From an uncultured Maribacter sp. (GTDB taxonomy: Bacteria > Bacteroidota > Bacteroidia > Flavobacteriales > Flavobacteriaceae): a stretch of 64,000 nt of DNA. Positions 8,763 through 17,377 of the stretch are shown here, piece after piece. Where the stretch lies: positions 62,001 through 126,000 of the forward strand of contig NZ_CANMDU010000011.1 of NCBI RefSeq assembly GCF_947496775.1, written 5' to 3'. Every line of letters begins with the position of its first letter. The first letter of the stretch is position 1. The notes beneath the pieces are model-generated. The model searched no databases. It was not told the origin of the DNA and saw only the letters and a program-made list of their open reading frames with translations. Made by a program: the position numbers and the translations under genes.

Positions 8763-11438
8763 ATGAACACAAAAAAAACACTATTAAAGTTATTTTTATT
8801 TTGCATCTTATTTGGCACAAGCCAAGCTTATGCTCACGAGAACAGCAACAAAAGGCTCACTATTTTTCAAAACACAGTACAAGGTATTGTAACAGATGAG
8901 TCTGGGATTCCATTAGGCGGAGTTAACATTGTTGAAAAAGGAACAACTAATGGAACAACAACAGATTTTGATGGTAATTACAGTATAGATGTTGCTAACG
9001 GAGCGACTCTAGTATTTAGCTATATTGGTTTTGGAACTTTAGAAAAAGAAACAGACGGAACCACCCTAAATGTAAGCTTATCCGAAGGTATGCAATTAGA
9101 TGGTGTACAAGTAGTAGGTTCTAGAAGCCCTAAAAGAACTGCAACGGACTCTTCTGTTCCTGTTGACGTTATAGATGTTGCTGATGTAGCCACACAAAGC
9201 GGTAGTATTGAGGTTAACCAATTATTACAATATGCAGCTCCATCTTTTAACGCTAACAAACAATCAGGGTCTGACGGTGCTGACCATATTGACCCAGCTT
9301 CTTTACGTGGTCTAGGGCCTGATCAAACATTAGTATTAATTAATGGAAAAAGAAGACACCAATCCTCCTTAATTAACATCTTTGGTACTCGTGGTAGAGG
9401 TAACACCGGAACAGATTTAAATGCCATACCTACTAGTGCTATTAAAAGAATAGAAATCCTAAGAGATGGTGCCGCCGCACAATATGGGTCAGACGCTATT
9501 GCTGGAGTAATAAACATTGTACTAAAAGACAATATTGACAAAGTAACTGGTTTTGTTAGTTATGGTGCGTACAATACGAATGCGGATGGTGATTTTCCTG
9601 ATGGAACACCTAATACCGATGGTAATAGATTAGATACAGATAAAGATGGTAACCAAATAGGAAGTGATAAAAGCTTTGATGGTGGATCTGTAAAAGCCGG
9701 AGTAAATTATGGTGTTGGTGTTGGAGAAAAGGGTGGCTATATAAACCTAACCGCAGAGTACATAAATAAAAATAAAACTTTGCGTCCTGGATACAACTTT
9801 AGAAGAGGCTTTGGTGAAGCTTCTATTACAGGGTTTAATTTTATGTTAAATGCCAATATTCCTGTTTCTGACAAATCCGAAATATACGCTTTTGGAGGAA
9901 GAAATTATAGAGATACCGATGCGTTTGCCTTTACAAGAAACAATCCAACAGAAAGAATAGTTACAAGCATTTATCCCGATGGTTTTACTCCTAGAATTAC
10001 TTCAATTATTTTAGATAACTCTATCTCTGCTGGTTTTCGAACAGAATTAGATAATGGTTGGAAAGTAGATTTTAGTAACACATATGGTAAAAACAACTTT
10101 CATTACTTTATAAAAGGTAGTTTAAATGCTTCTCTTCAAGAGTCCTCCCCAACAGATTTTGATGCAGGTGGTCATAGTTTAACTCAGAATACATTAAACT
10201 TAGATTTTTCTAAATATTATGATGAAATTCTAGACGGACTTAACTTTGCTTTTGGTGCTGAGTATAGAAATGAAAATTTTGTGATTTTTGCAGGAGAAGA
10301 AGCAGCTTATGGTACGTTTGATACAAATGGTATTATAATTACAGACCCATCTACACAAACGCAACCAACAGATCCAGAGACAGGCAATTTAAGACCTGGT
10401 GGATCGCAAGGTTTTCCAGGTTATGGACCTGCAAATGAGGTAGATCGTAACAGATCTAACTTATCTTTGTACGCAGATGCAGAAGTAGATTTTTCTGAAT
10501 CTTTCTTATTAAGTGGAGCCGCTAGGTATGAAAATTATAGTGATTTTGGTAGTACACTTAATGGTAAACTAGCAATGCGTATTAAAGCATCCGAGAACTT
10601 TAATATTAGAAGTTCCGTTAGTACAGGTTTTAGAGCTCCTTCACTAGCTCAAATTTATTACAATTTAAAATTCACAAGTTTTGATGGTGGTGTTGCTCAG
10701 GAATCTTTATTATCTCCAAATAATAGTCCTGTAACCGCATCTTTTGGCATAAACGCTTTAAATGAAGAAAAAGCAGTAAATGCAGGCTTAGGTTTTACAG
10801 CTTCTTTCGGAAACTTTAACGCAACTATAGATGGTTACTATATTAATATTAAAGACCGTATTGTATTAACAAGTCCGTTTGATGCGCCACAACTTCCTAA
10901 TGTAGATAATGCTCAGTTTTTCGCAAATGGCGCAGATACAGAAACTACAGGTTTAGATGTTGTATTAGCATGGAAAAAACACTTAGATAATGGCAGCGTA
11001 TCGGCCACTTTCACAGGAAACTTTAATAACATGGATATTAAAAGCATTAATAATGGAAATTTAGACCAAGATACATTCTTTAGTAATAGAGATCAATCCT
11101 TCCTATTGGCTTCTGCTCCAGACAGCAAATTAGGCCTTAACTTAGGGTATAATAGGGAAAAATTTGACGTTTCGATTGCTGCAACTAGATTTAGCGAAAT
11201 TGTGTTAATAGATTTTGCAGATACAGAAGATGTTTTTGAATCCAAAATGACAGTAGATTTAAACCTTGGTTTTGATTTAACCGAAAATTTAAAGTTAAAT
11301 GTAGGTGGAAACAATTTGTTTAACGTATATCCGGACCAACAAAATGACGGAGAAACAGACTCTGGTGGGTATTGGGAGGCAGTGCAAATGGGTTTTGGCG
11401 GATCATACTACTATGCTAAACTAGGTTTTAATTTTTAA
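8763..11438 (+). CDS. TonB-dependent receptor, paralogue without STN domain
   Basis: 891-residue outer-membrane transporter, paralogous to the gene before it: the carboxypeptidase-like segment (VTDESGIPLGGVNIVEKGT, about residues 45-115), the plug motif RGLGPDQTLVLINGKRRH and the IEILRDGAAAQYGSDAIAG signature are nearly repeated. It starts with signal peptide MNTKKTLLKLFLFCILFGTSQAYA at the ATG at 8763; a TTG-initiated extension from 8700 would add 21 residues in front of the signal peptide and cross a hairpin, so it is rejected. It lacks the STN domain and thus cannot signal to FecR itself. A plausible tandem duplicate under the same sigma; ligand unknown. Confidence 0.9.
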   Translation: MNTKKTLLKLFLFCILFGTSQAYAHENSNKRLTIFQNTVQGIVTDESGIPLGGVNIVEKGTTNGTTTDFDGNYSIDVANGATLVFSYIGFGTLEKETDGTTLNVSLSEGMQLDGVQVVGSRSPKRTATDSSVPVDVIDVADVATQSGSIEVNQLLQYAAPSFNANKQSGSDGADHIDPASLRGLGPDQTLVLINGKRRHQSSLINIFGTRGRGNTGTDLNAIPTSAIKRIEILRDGAAAQYGSDAIAGVINIVLKDNIDKVTGFVSYGAYNTNADGDFPDGTPNTDGNRLDTDKDGNQIGSDKSFDGGSVKAGVNYGVGVGEKGGYINLTAEYINKNKTLRPGYNFRRGFGEASITGFNFMLNANIPVSDKSEIYAFGGRNYRDTDAFAFTRNNPTERIVTSIYPDGFTPRITSIILDNSISAGFRTELDNGWKVDFSNTYGKNNFHYFIKGSLNASLQESSPTDFDAGGHSLTQNTLNLDFSKYYDEILDGLNFAFGAEYRNENFVIFAGEEAAYGTFDTNGIIITDPSTQTQPTDPETGNLRPGGSQGFPGYGPANEVDRNRSNLSLYADAEVDFSESFLLSGAARYENYSDFGSTLNGKLAMRIKASENFNIRSSVSTGFRAPSLAQIYYNLKFTSFDGGVAQESLLSPNNSPVTASFGINALNEEKAVNAGLGFTASFGNFNATIDGYYINIKDRIVLTSPFDAPQLPNVDNAQFFANGADTETTGLDVVLAWKKHLDNGSVSATFTGNFNNMDIKSINNGNLDQDTFFSNRDQSFLLASAPDSKLGLNLGYNREKFDVSIAATRFSEIVLIDFADTEDVFESKMTVDLNLGFDLTENLKLNVGGNNLFNVYPDQQNDGETDSGGYWEAVQMGFGGSYYYAKLGFNF

Positions 11439-11460
11439 GTTGAGTTTTGTATATTTTGTA

Positions 11461-11493
11461 AAAAACCCGAACTGTTCTACAGTTCGGGTTTTT
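11461..11493. terminator. Bidirectional intrinsic terminator
   Basis: Perfect 15-bp inverted repeat AAAAACCCGAACTGT / ACAGTTCGGGTTTTT with a 3-base loop, between a plus-strand receptor gene ending at 11438 and the minus-strand ferredoxin gene ending at 11540. A T-run follows in both directions, so it can serve both convergent genes. Confidence 0.92.
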
Positions 11494-11539
11494 AATTATA
11501 TAATTATTTAAAGAGTAATACTATACAGTAATAATTTAT

Positions 11540-11893
11540 TTATCCATCAGGATGCATAAACTTTTGCTTCCCTAATAATTCTTCTTCAGTTTCTTCATGA
11601 TCATCATCTGGAATACAACAATCTACAGGACAAACAGCAGCACATTGCGGTTCTTCATGGAAGCCCATACACTCTGTACATTTATCCGGAGCTATGTAAT
11701 ACACTTCATCACTAATGGGTTCCTGCACATCATCCGCGTTTACCTCCTTACCATTAGGCAATACAATATCGCCTTTTAAAGAAGTACCATCATTATAACG
11801 CCATTCATCTGCTCCTTCGTAAATAGCCGTATTTGGACACTCGGGCTCACAGGCACCACAATTTATACATTCATCTGTTATAATAATCGCCAT
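11540..11893 (-). CDS. 4Fe-4S dicluster ferredoxin
   Basis: 117-residue soluble electron carrier with two cysteine sets: CINCGACEPECP near residues 9-20 and CTECMGFHEEPQC...VCPVDCC near 74-93. The spacing with an insertion in the second set resembles the Alvin/YfhL-type dicluster ferredoxins. The tail is strongly acidic (DDDHEETEEE). It is transcribed divergently from the acyl-CoA reductase gene, separated by 206 bases, which suggests but does not prove that it donates electrons in the same process. Confidence 0.93.
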   Translation of the reverse strand: MAIIITDECINCGACEPECPNTAIYEGADEWRYNDGTSLKGDIVLPNGKEVNADDVQEPISDEVYYIAPDKCTECMGFHEEPQCAAVCPVDCCIPDDDHEETEEELLGKQKFMHPDG

Positions 11894-12030
11894 AATTTTC
11901 TTTTTCTTTACTCGACAATCGAGATTTAAACGTTCCGATATTTATTTCGAAACTCTAATTAAATTTCCCTTAAAATACCTCATAAAACTTACCTGAGGGT
12001 ATTAACTACTGAATTTTACTCGCTCTTAAC

Positions 12031-12061
12031 TTGTTTCAAGAATACAGTAACCATACTTTTG
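12031..12061 (+). promoter_or_regulatory. Promoter of the acyl-CoA reductase/ser operon
   Basis: TTG at 12031-12033, 20-base spacer, TACTTTTG at 12054-12061. Both boxes and the spacing fit the flavobacterial consensus TTG-N17-23-TAnnTTTG; transcription would begin about 30 bases before the ATG at 12100. Confidence 0.65.
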
Positions 12062-12063
12062 CG

Positions 12064-12094
12064 CAAAGTTAATGCCAAATAAAATCTTTTACAA
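12064..12094 (-). promoter_or_regulatory. Possible divergent promoter toward the ferredoxin gene
   Basis: On the minus strand, TTG (12094-12092), 20-base spacer, TAACTTTG (12071-12064). It abuts the plus-strand promoter and would give the ferredoxin a leader of about 165 bases, which is long; AT-rich DNA produces such matches by chance. Confidence 0.3.
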
Positions 12095-12099
12095 ATATA

Positions 12100-13161
12100 A
12101 TGATAGACCATAACGCAAGATTAAAAGCTTTTGTTAAACTTGGAACATTCTTTCAAGAGTTTTGTGAATTTGCAAATAATAACGCTAATTCCTCAGAAAA
12201 TGATATATCAAAGAAAGAAGATTTTTCACAAATAGTTTCTTCTGCAAAGAACTATAATGGATGGTTTACAAAAGAAAATGTATTATTAAGTATAAAAAGT
12301 TGGGGAGACCTCTTAACAGAAAAGAATTTAAACACATGGCTAAAAGACTATAATTTAAGCTCTAATAAGAAAAAAACAGTAGCTCTAATTTTGGCAGGAA
12401 ATATTCCTTTAGTCGGTTTTCATGATTTTTTAACGGTTCTAATTACTGGCAATAAAGCTATAATTAAACTATCTTCTAATGATAAAATAATGTTTCCCTT
12501 TATAGCCAAATACTTAACTTATGTAGAACCTACACTACAAGAAGATATAGTTTTTACAGAAGGAAAACTAGAAAATTTCGATGCAGTTATAGCCACAGGC
12601 AGTAATAATACAGCTCGTTATTTTGAACATTATTTTAGTAAAGGTCCAAACATTATTAGAAAAAATAGAAATTCCGTTGCCATTTTAACTGGAAATGAAA
12701 CAACGGAACAATTGGAGGCCTTGGGGGATGATATTTTCATGTATTACGGGTTAGGCTGTAGAAGTGTCTCTAAATTGTTTGTACCTAAAGGATACAATTT
12801 TGATACATTCTATAAATCTATCTACAAAAATCATCCTATTATTAATCAAAATAAATATGCCAACAACTACGATTATAACAAGGCAGTTTATTTAATGAGT
12901 GAGTTTAAAATTCTAGATAATGGTTTCTTAATGCTAAAAGAAGATTCTAATTACGGCTCTCCAATAGCAACATTATTTTATGAAGAGTATAACACTGTAG
13001 AAGAATTAAAATCGAAGTTAGAGACTGACAAAGAAAAATTGCAGTGTGTTGTAGCTCATAATTTTTCGGATAATGAAATTATCTTTGGAGAAACGCAAAA
13101 ACCTCAATTATGGGAATATGCAGATCATATAGACACCGTTTCTTTTCTAATTACAATATAG
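12100..13161 (+). CDS. Acyl-CoA reductase, LuxC-like
   Basis: 353-residue member of the LuxC/acyl-CoA reductase branch of the aldehyde dehydrogenase superfamily, which reduces acyl-CoA or acyl-enzyme to fatty aldehyde with NADPH. Seen: the nucleotide-binding region LILAGNIPLVGFHDFLTVL near residues 97-115, the strand AIIKLSSND, a second segment DAVIATGSNNTARYF near 165, and the presumed catalytic cysteine in YYGLGCRSVSKLFVP near residue 227. It lies 94 bases before serC. The job is unknown here, as no luciferase or fatty-aldehyde pathway genes are nearby. Confidence 0.82.
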   Translation: MIDHNARLKAFVKLGTFFQEFCEFANNNANSSENDISKKEDFSQIVSSAKNYNGWFTKENVLLSIKSWGDLLTEKNLNTWLKDYNLSSNKKKTVALILAGNIPLVGFHDFLTVLITGNKAIIKLSSNDKIMFPFIAKYLTYVEPTLQEDIVFTEGKLENFDAVIATGSNNTARYFEHYFSKGPNIIRKNRNSVAILTGNETTEQLEALGDDIFMYYGLGCRSVSKLFVPKGYNFDTFYKSIYKNHPIINQNKYANNYDYNKAVYLMSEFKILDNGFLMLKEDSNYGSPIATLFYEEYNTVEELKSKLETDKEKLQCVVAHNFSDNEIIFGETQKPQLWEYADHIDTVSFLITI

Positions 13162-13255
13162 CGTTAAAGAGTTACCCTCATAAGCAAGATTCTTAGTATT
13201 TTTACAGGCTCTTAAAATTTATTAAAACAGATACCTCTAAATAAAAAAATTACAT

Positions 13256-14320
13256 ATGAAAAAACATAATTTTAGTGCAGGTCCTTGTATACTGCCTAAA
13301 GAAGTTTTACTACAAGCATCAGAGGCCGTAATGGACTTTAATGGTACAGGCTTATCCTTGGTAGAAATATCACATAGAAGTAAAGACTTTGTAACTGTAA
13401 TGGAAAAAGCAAGGTCCCTTGCTTTAGAATTATTAGGTTTAGAAGGACAAGGATATGAAGCACTTTTTCTACAAGGTGGTGCTAGTTTAGAGTTTTTAAT
13501 GGTGGCATATAATTTATTAGAAAACAAAGCTGGTTATTTAAATACTGGAACTTGGAGTGACAAAGCAATAAAAGAAGCTAAAATTTTTGGTGATATTATG
13601 GAGGTTGGATCTTCTAAAGATGAAAATTTTAACTACATCCCAAAAGGATATACCATTCCTAAAGGATTAGATTATTTACATCTTACGTCGAACAATACTA
13701 TTTTTGGAACGCAAATAAAGAAATTTCCAAAAACTGATGCTCCGTTAGTATGCGATATGAGTTCTGATATCTTTTCCCGACAATTAGATTTCTCTCAATT
13801 CGACCTAATCTATGCTGGCGCGCAAAAAAACATGGGCCCTGCAGGTGCTACTTTAGTTATTGTAAAGCAAGATATCCTTGGAAAAGTATCTCGTTCCATT
13901 CCTTCCATGTTAGACTATCAAGTGCACATTAACAAAGAAAGTATGTTTAATACCCCTTCTGTTTTTGCTGTATATACTTCTATGTTAACTTTGGAATGGT
14001 TAAAGAATTTAGGTGGAATTTCGGCTATTGAAGAAATTAATAATAAAAAAGCACAATTATTATATTCTGAAATAGAACTTAATCCAGTTTTTAATGGCTT
14101 TGCTAATAAGGCAGATCGCTCCAATATGAATGCTACATTTAATCTCTCGGACGATAAATTAAAAGGTCCATTCGAAACTATGTTACAAGAAGCTGGTATT
14201 AATGGATTAAATGGCCATCGCTCCGTAGGAGGCTACAGGGCTTCTATGTATAATGCACTTTCATTAGATAGTGTTGGTGTATTAGTTGATGTAATGAGTG
14301 AAATGGAAAGAAAAGGATAA
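13256..14320 (+). CDS. serC: Phosphoserine aminotransferase
   Basis: 354-residue PLP enzyme of class V that converts 3-phosphohydroxypyruvate plus glutamate to phosphoserine, the second step of serine synthesis (also used in pyridoxal phosphate synthesis). Motifs: HNFSAGPCILP at the N-terminus, LQGGASLEF for cofactor phosphate binding, and the PLP lysine in YAGAQKNMGPAG near residue 190. The C-terminus GHRSVGGYRASMYNALS is the family's substrate-binding motif. It is followed 40 bases later by serA. Confidence 0.97.
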   Translation: MKKHNFSAGPCILPKEVLLQASEAVMDFNGTGLSLVEISHRSKDFVTVMEKARSLALELLGLEGQGYEALFLQGGASLEFLMVAYNLLENKAGYLNTGTWSDKAIKEAKIFGDIMEVGSSKDENFNYIPKGYTIPKGLDYLHLTSNNTIFGTQIKKFPKTDAPLVCDMSSDIFSRQLDFSQFDLIYAGAQKNMGPAGATLVIVKQDILGKVSRSIPSMLDYQVHINKESMFNTPSVFAVYTSMLTLEWLKNLGGISAIEEINNKKAQLLYSEIELNPVFNGFANKADRSNMNATFNLSDDKLKGPFETMLQEAGINGLNGHRSVGGYRASMYNALSLDSVGVLVDVMSEMERKG

Positions 14321-14360
14321 TTAATCACAAATTCCTTACTTCATAATCTAAAAATTATAT

Positions 14361-15314
14361 ATGACAATTTTAGCAAATGACGGTATCTCCGCCTTAGGTG
14401 TTTCTACTCTAGAATCTAAAGGTTTTAACGTATTAACAACTACTGTGGCCCAAGAGCAACTGCCAAATTACATAAATGATAAAAAAATATCAGCGCTACT
14501 TGTGCGAAGTGCAACCAAAGTAACCAAAGAAGTTATAGATCAATGCCCTAATCTTAAATTAATTGGACGTGGTGGCATTGGACTTGACAATATTGATGTT
14601 TCTTATGCTGAGAAAAAAGGTATTAAGGTTATTAACACTCCAGAAGCTTCCTCTTCTTCGGTTGCCGAACTTGCTTTTGCTCATTTACTAAGCGGTGTTC
14701 GTTTTTTATATGACGCTAACCGTAATATGCCATTAGACGGAGATAGGCAATTTAAAAAACTAAAAAAAGACTATGCTAGCGGAATGGAACTAAGAAATAA
14801 AACTCTTGGAATATTTGGTTTTGGTAGAATAGGACAAGAAACTGCCAAAATAGCCCTAGGTTTTGGAATGAAAGTAATTTATTTTGATCCTAGTGTACCT
14901 GAAAAATCTATTACTTTTTCTTTTTTTGATGAACAATCTGTAAAGTTCAACTTTGAAAGTAGGTCTAAAGAAGAAGTATTACGTAATTCTGATTTTATAT
15001 CGATACATGTACCTGCTCAAAAAGAGTATACCATAAACAAAGACGACTTTAAAGTAATGAAAAATGGTGTTGGAATAGTAAATACTGCACGTGGCGGAGC
15101 CATTGATGAAGTAGCCTTGGTTACAGAGTTAGATAATGGTAAAGTATCTTTTGCCGGTTTAGACGTTTTTGAATCGGAACCAACACCCGAAATAAGAATA
15201 TTAATGCATCCAAACATTTCATTGAGTCCGCACATAGGTGCATCTACTATTGAAGCTCAAAATAGAATTGGCATGGAACTTGCAACACAAATAATAGATA
15301 TTTTTAAGGCATAA
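14361..15314 (+). CDS. serA: D-3-phosphoglycerate dehydrogenase, short form
   Basis: 317-residue NAD-dependent 2-hydroxyacid dehydrogenase, the first enzyme of serine synthesis. The NAD-binding motif GIFGFGRIGQETA starts near residue 150; catalytic Arg in NTARGGAIDE, Glu in DVFESEPTP and His in SPHIGAST are all present. It lacks the C-terminal ACT domain that mediates serine feedback in long forms, which is usual for the short Bacteroidota type. Placement right after serC supports SerA rather than another 2-hydroxyacid dehydrogenase. Confidence 0.92.
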   Translation: MTILANDGISALGVSTLESKGFNVLTTTVAQEQLPNYINDKKISALLVRSATKVTKEVIDQCPNLKLIGRGGIGLDNIDVSYAEKKGIKVINTPEASSSSVAELAFAHLLSGVRFLYDANRNMPLDGDRQFKKLKKDYASGMELRNKTLGIFGFGRIGQETAKIALGFGMKVIYFDPSVPEKSITFSFFDEQSVKFNFESRSKEEVLRNSDFISIHVPAQKEYTINKDDFKVMKNGVGIVNTARGGAIDEVALVTELDNGKVSFAGLDVFESEPTPEIRILMHPNISLSPHIGASTIEAQNRIGMELATQIIDIFKA

Positions 15315-15371
15315 TATTCAAAAAATGCTTTAAATTTAATACTTTGGAACATTAATTAAATTAACTATAAC

Positions 15372-16010
15372 ATGTCAGGATTATTAGACTTATTAAACAG
15401 CCCAATGGGCAAACAATTAATCAGCGGTGTAGCTGGGCAAACAGGACAATCTGAAAGCGGTACAGCCGGGTTATTAAGCATGGCTATGCCCGTTCTTATG
15501 GGAGCAATGAAAAGAAATGCTTCTACACCAGAAGGAGCGCAAGGACTTATGTCTGCACTTTCAAGCAAGCATGACGGTGGAATATTAGATAACCTTGGTG
15601 GGTTATTTGGTGGAGGTGTTGATCAATCTGTAATGGATGATGGTGCTGGGATTTTGGGTCATATTCTTGGAGATAAACAACCACAAGTACAAAACGCATT
15701 AAGCCAAAAATCAGGGATAGATGCAGGTAGTGTTGCAAATATACTTAAAGTAGCCGCTCCACTTTTAATGGGAGTTTTAGGAAAGCAAGCTAAACAACAA
15801 AATGTTAGTGATGCAAATGGTATCGGAGATGTTCTTGGTGGATTATTAGGTGGTGGTAACAACGCTGGTCAACAACAATCTTTAATAGAATCTTTCTTAG
15901 ATTCAGATGGTGATGGTAGTATTTTAGATGATGTAGCAGGAATGGTTCTAGGTGGAAACAAAAGTGCAGGAGGACTTGGTGGTCTTCTTGGAGGTTTATT
16001 TGGAAAATAA
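15372..16010 (+). CDS. DUF937 domain protein, glycine-rich
   Basis: 212-residue protein without signal peptide or membrane helices, built of Gly/Leu-rich stretches (GLLDLLNSPMGKQLISGVAG at the start, VAAPLLMGVLGKQAKQQN in the middle, GGLGGLLGGLFGK at the end) typical of DUF937 family members. A short acidic stretch, DSDGDGSILDD, resembles a calcium-binding loop. Function is unknown. It follows serA by 57 bases and is closed by a terminator, so it may be the last gene of the acyl-CoA reductase-serC-serA transcript. Confidence 0.82.
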   Translation: MSGLLDLLNSPMGKQLISGVAGQTGQSESGTAGLLSMAMPVLMGAMKRNASTPEGAQGLMSALSSKHDGGILDNLGGLFGGGVDQSVMDDGAGILGHILGDKQPQVQNALSQKSGIDAGSVANILKVAAPLLMGVLGKQAKQQNVSDANGIGDVLGGLLGGGNNAGQQQSLIESFLDSDGDGSILDDVAGMVLGGNKSAGGLGGLLGGLFGK

Positions 16011-16031
16011 TTTACCAGTTATACTATTAAG

Positions 16032-16063
16032 AAAGGCTGTTTTATTTAAAACAGCCTTTTTTT
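16032..16063 (+). terminator. Intrinsic terminator after the DUF937 gene
   Basis: AAAGGCTGTTTT / AAAACAGCCTTT hairpin with a 4-base loop followed by TTTT, 21 bases after the stop codon. Confidence 0.88.
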
Positions 16064-16093
16064 GTACCTTAAGATTTCTAAAACCAGTTTATC

Positions 16094-16549
16094 ATGAAAA
16101 AAAACATACTATATACTTTTGCCTCCGTTCTTCTTTTGCTGCTTGCCTGGAACTGCAACAGTACTAAAAATGCCATTTCTATTTCCGAACAAGAGAAAAG
16201 TGCTTTTAAACAAACAAAAGGAGATACTATTACTATTAGTAGCGATAAAATAGAATATGAAATAATTATTATTGAACCTGGGTTTAATTTCTGGTTACAA
16301 AGCACGGCAAGACCAGAGAATTATTACACGCAAACGTATATGGAAAATAGAAATCAAATTTACGTTACGGAATGGAATAGACGTGTTTTGCAGCCCATGG
16401 TGTATAATTCTAATCTATACGAACTACAAATAGATTACCAACCTAACATTGATTATGGATATGAAGTAAATTACAAACTCTATAATTATTTCCTCTTTTT
16501 TCAAAGAAAATACAATCAACGATTAGGTCCTTTTGTGCCTCGTATTTAA
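16094..16549 (+). CDS. DUF6146-type lipoprotein
   Basis: 151-residue small protein with a lipoprotein-like signal (VLLLLLAWNC, Cys21). The mature part is rich in aromatic residues and contains YEIIIIEPGFNFWLQS and a well-conserved-looking tail (NYKLYNYFLFFQRKYNQRL, then GPFVPRI). I recognise this as the DUF6146 family of Bacteroidota; no biochemical role is known to me. It precedes another small conserved family gene in the same orientation. Confidence 0.72.
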   Translation: MKKNILYTFASVLLLLLAWNCNSTKNAISISEQEKSAFKQTKGDTITISSDKIEYEIIIIEPGFNFWLQSTARPENYYTQTYMENRNQIYVTEWNRRVLQPMVYNSNLYELQIDYQPNIDYGYEVNYKLYNYFLFFQRKYNQRLGPFVPRI

Positions 16550-16561
16550 AAAGTATATTTG
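16532..16561 (+). promoter_or_regulatory. Promoter of the DUF6787-type gene
   Basis: TTTG at 16532-16535, 18-base spacer, TATATTTG at 16554-16561, matching the Bacteroidota consensus. The -33 box lies inside the last codons of the previous gene and the start codon is 24 bases downstream of the -7 box. Confidence 0.58.
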
Positions 16562-16584
16562 CAGTCCATATTTTAATTTTGTTC

Positions 16585-16902
16585 ATGGAAAAACTAAAAC
16601 AACGTTGGGGCTTAGATTCCAATATACAAATAATATTAGTACTTATTGTTTTCTCTATAACCGGTTCTGCAGCTGTTTTTTTAGCTAAACCTATTCTTAA
16701 TTCCATAGGGTTAGTTCGCGAAACTTTTCCGGAAGCCTGGTGGGGAACTATTATATACGTAATTTTAAGAATCTTAATTATATTCCCTATTTACCAAGTA
16801 TTATTAGTTGTTTTTGGTTGGCTATTTGGTCAGTTCAAATTCTTTTGGAATTTTGAAAAGAAAATGCTCAACAGATTAGGTTTAGGTTTTTTATTTAAAT
16901 AA
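16585..16902 (+). CDS. Small membrane protein, DUF6787-type
   Basis: 105-residue protein with two hydrophobic segments (IIQIILVLIVFSITGSAAVFLA near the N-terminus and IIYVILRILIIFPIYQVLLVVFG in the second half) and a basic amphipathic tail (FWNFEKKMLNRLGLGFLFK). The ATG at 16585 is preferred to a TTG two codons earlier. I recognise the family by its EKLKQRWGLDSN start and FPEAWWGTIIY motif; function is unknown. Confidence 0.75.
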   Translation: MEKLKQRWGLDSNIQIILVLIVFSITGSAAVFLAKPILNSIGLVRETFPEAWWGTIIYVILRILIIFPIYQVLLVVFGWLFGQFKFFWNFEKKMLNRLGLGFLFK

Positions 16903-16933
16903 ACCTCAAGGTATTACTAATAAGACAACTTTT

Positions 16934-16965
16934 TTGTTCTATTTATTAGATAAGCTTTATCTTTA
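16934..16965 (+). promoter_or_regulatory. Candidate promoter of the metal-type receptor unit
   Basis: TTG at 16934-16936, 21-base spacer, TATCTTTA at 16958-16965 (one mismatch to TAnnTTTG), 12 bases before the ATG at 16977. It would drive the Cys/His-rich protein, TonB receptor and lipoprotein together. Confidence 0.4.
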
Positions 16966-16976
16966 CAAGAATTCTG

Positions 16977-17327
16977 ATGAAAAATTATATTATACAAATA
17001 TCATCTCTCTTTTTTTTAATAGTATTACTAGCTAGTAATACTATTAATTTACATGTATATTTTCATGAACAAGAATTAAGTCATTGCCAAATTGATAATG
17101 CTAGTCATAATGGGGATGAAAATGAAGAAAAAACCCCTTGCGATATTTGCTTAGTTGCTTTTAATCTGACTAATTTAGATTATAATAATACTCCATTTTT
17201 TTTATTTAAAAAGCTTACTAAAACCCAACAAATACCTGAAAATAAAATATTAGGTTATGTTGAAACACTTCACAAACAAAGCTATTTAAATAAAAATAGA
17301 AACAAAGCCCCCCCATACCTAGCATAG
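16977..17327 (+). CDS. Small secreted or membrane-anchored Cys/His-rich protein
   Basis: 116-residue protein with an N-terminal hydrophobic signal/anchor (about residues 7-22) followed by a cluster of possible metal ligands: HVYFHEQELSHCQIDNASH near residues 26-44 and PCDIC near 54-58. The rest is polar and basic with no known domain. It is 50 bases upstream of a TonB receptor and likely cotranscribed. I do not recognise a named family; the residue pattern resembles small proteins found beside metal-uptake receptors (DUF2946-like), which is inference. Confidence 0.7.
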   Translation: MKNYIIQISSLFFLIVLLASNTINLHVYFHEQELSHCQIDNASHNGDENEEKTPCDICLVAFNLTNLDYNNTPFFLFKKLTKTQQIPENKILGYVETLHKQSYLNKNRNKAPPYLA

Positions 17328-17377
17328 TACTTCATTTAAGTTAGTAAATAAATTAGTAATCATGATATTTCATAAAA

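Noticed and set aside
5724-11438. SusC/SusD polysaccharide utilisation locus
   Set aside because: The receptors have no SusD-like lipoprotein and no glycoside hydrolases next to them; the FecIRA-type layout fits better.
11597-11779. Plus-strand frame antisense to the ferredoxin
   Set aside because: Shadow of the cysteine-rich ferredoxin; no signal, no promoter.
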